NCBI GenBank assembly: GCA_009774655.1
Contig: VSOD01000074.1
Span: 1-13,244, forward strand
Source of the DNA: Lachnospiraceae bacterium
GTDB lineage: Bacteria > Bacillota_A > Clostridia > Lachnospirales > Lachnospiraceae
Reading direction: 5' to 3'
Length of the DNA stretch: 13,244 nt
A model generated the notes under the pieces. That model worked only from the letters and a program-made list of their open reading frames with translations. It was not told the origin of the DNA and made no database searches. Positions 13,064 to 13,244 of the stretch are shown in pieces (position 1 is the stretch's first letter; each line of letters begins with the position of its first letter). The translations under genes and the position numbers were made by a program.

Positions 13064-13205
13064 AGCCCCTCCTTTCTTCCGTGAAATGGACCGGATATTC
13101 CTGATCCATCGACATCTCCTGGAGGCTGTCCTTAGCCTGTAAGACATCAGATGCGGGTACGTGTGTATCGATTTTATTTGGTATGAGCCGCATGACACAA
13201 CTCAT
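13044..13205 (-). CDS. Possible small ORF overlapping the FliD-like start (53 aa)
   Basis: A minus-strand frame of 53 codons (starts MSCVMRLIPNKID, ends RRGYVEYNR) that overlaps the FliD-like start by 20 bases, so the downstream ribosome site lies inside it, as in translationally coupled genes. An in-frame TAA lies a few codons upstream, so it is not the end of a longer gene. There is no good ribosome site at the first two ATGs (13205, 13193); an internal ATG (residue 33) has AGGAG. I do not recognise the product. It may equally be non-coding leader. Confidence 0.3.
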   Translation of the reverse strand: MSCVMRLIPNKIDTHVPASDVLQAKDSLQEMSMDQEYPVHFTEERRGYVEYNR

Positions 13206-13219
13206 TTCAGCCGTAATTT

Positions 13220-13225
13220 ATTATA
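13220..13225 (-). promoter_or_regulatory. Candidate -10 box (TATAAT) for the FliD-like unit
   Basis: A perfect TATAAT on the minus strand within A/T-rich sequence at the window edge. The matching -35 would fall at about 13243-13248 and is mostly outside the window, so this is tentative. It would give a leader of about 150 bases before 13063. Confidence 0.35.
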
Positions 13226-13244
13226 TCATATATATCGTTCATAC

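Noticed and set aside
13064..13198. A 45-residue N-terminal extension of the FliD-like protein from a GTG
   Set aside because: Arg-rich, no ribosome site, while 13063 has AAGGAGG at proper spacing.
1..13244. CRISPR array, tRNA, rRNA, insertion sequence or prophage genes
   Set aside because: No regularly spaced repeats, no cloverleaf or rRNA-like segments, and no transposase or integrase motifs in any convincing frame.

Overview
The window looks like a chromosomal piece of a motile, low-to-mid GC Clostridium-type Firmicute, most likely a Lachnospiraceae relative. This is inferred from strong AGGAGG-type ribosome sites, a Firmicute-type FabT operator, sigma-A promoters, TPR-bearing family-2 glycosyltransferases and a flagellar-cap-like gene. 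No database search was possible, so the taxon is an inference.

Layout. (1) 2-895 (+): the 3' part of a CgeB-like glycosyltransferase whose start lies outside the window, closed by a bidirectional terminator. (2) 976-2319 (-): a GT2-TPR glycosyltransferase followed by a 63-residue helical protein. (3) 2594-4009 (+): an archaeal-type AAA ATPase with a C-terminal nuclease-like DUF234 domain, preceded by a 52-bp near-perfect palindrome at the predicted transcription start. It stands alone against the surrounding minus-strand genes and looks like a cargo or defence insertion. (4) 8151 down to 4048 (-): a four-gene run of two GT2-TPR glycosyltransferases, a short DtxR-like metalloregulator and a second CgeB-like glycosyltransferase carrying a tandem-repeat insert. 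(5) 8382-9910 (+): a small HTH protein and UDP-galactopyranose mutase (glf), with a one-base overlap if glf starts at its upstream ATG. (6) 10080-11696 (+): an acyl-CoA carboxylase carboxyltransferase with a consensus sigma-A promoter, an inverted repeat interlaced with that promoter and two FabT-like operators just downstream. (7) 11753-13063 (-): a FliD-like flagellar protein, preceded by a possible overlapping 53-codon ORF.

How the genes may work together. Five glycosyltransferases of two paralogous families, a UDP-galactofuranose-producing mutase and a flagellar-cap-like protein fit a surface glycosylation island, probably for flagellin, building a repetitive glycan that may contain galactofuranose. 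The carboxyltransferase probably belongs to lipid metabolism and is adjacent rather than part of the glycan system. The ATPase-nuclease is most simply read as an insertion. The least ordinary signals are the palindrome at the ATPase transcription start, the tandem FabT-like boxes, the metal-site mixture in the DtxR-like protein and the repeat-derived inserts inside the glycosyltransferases.
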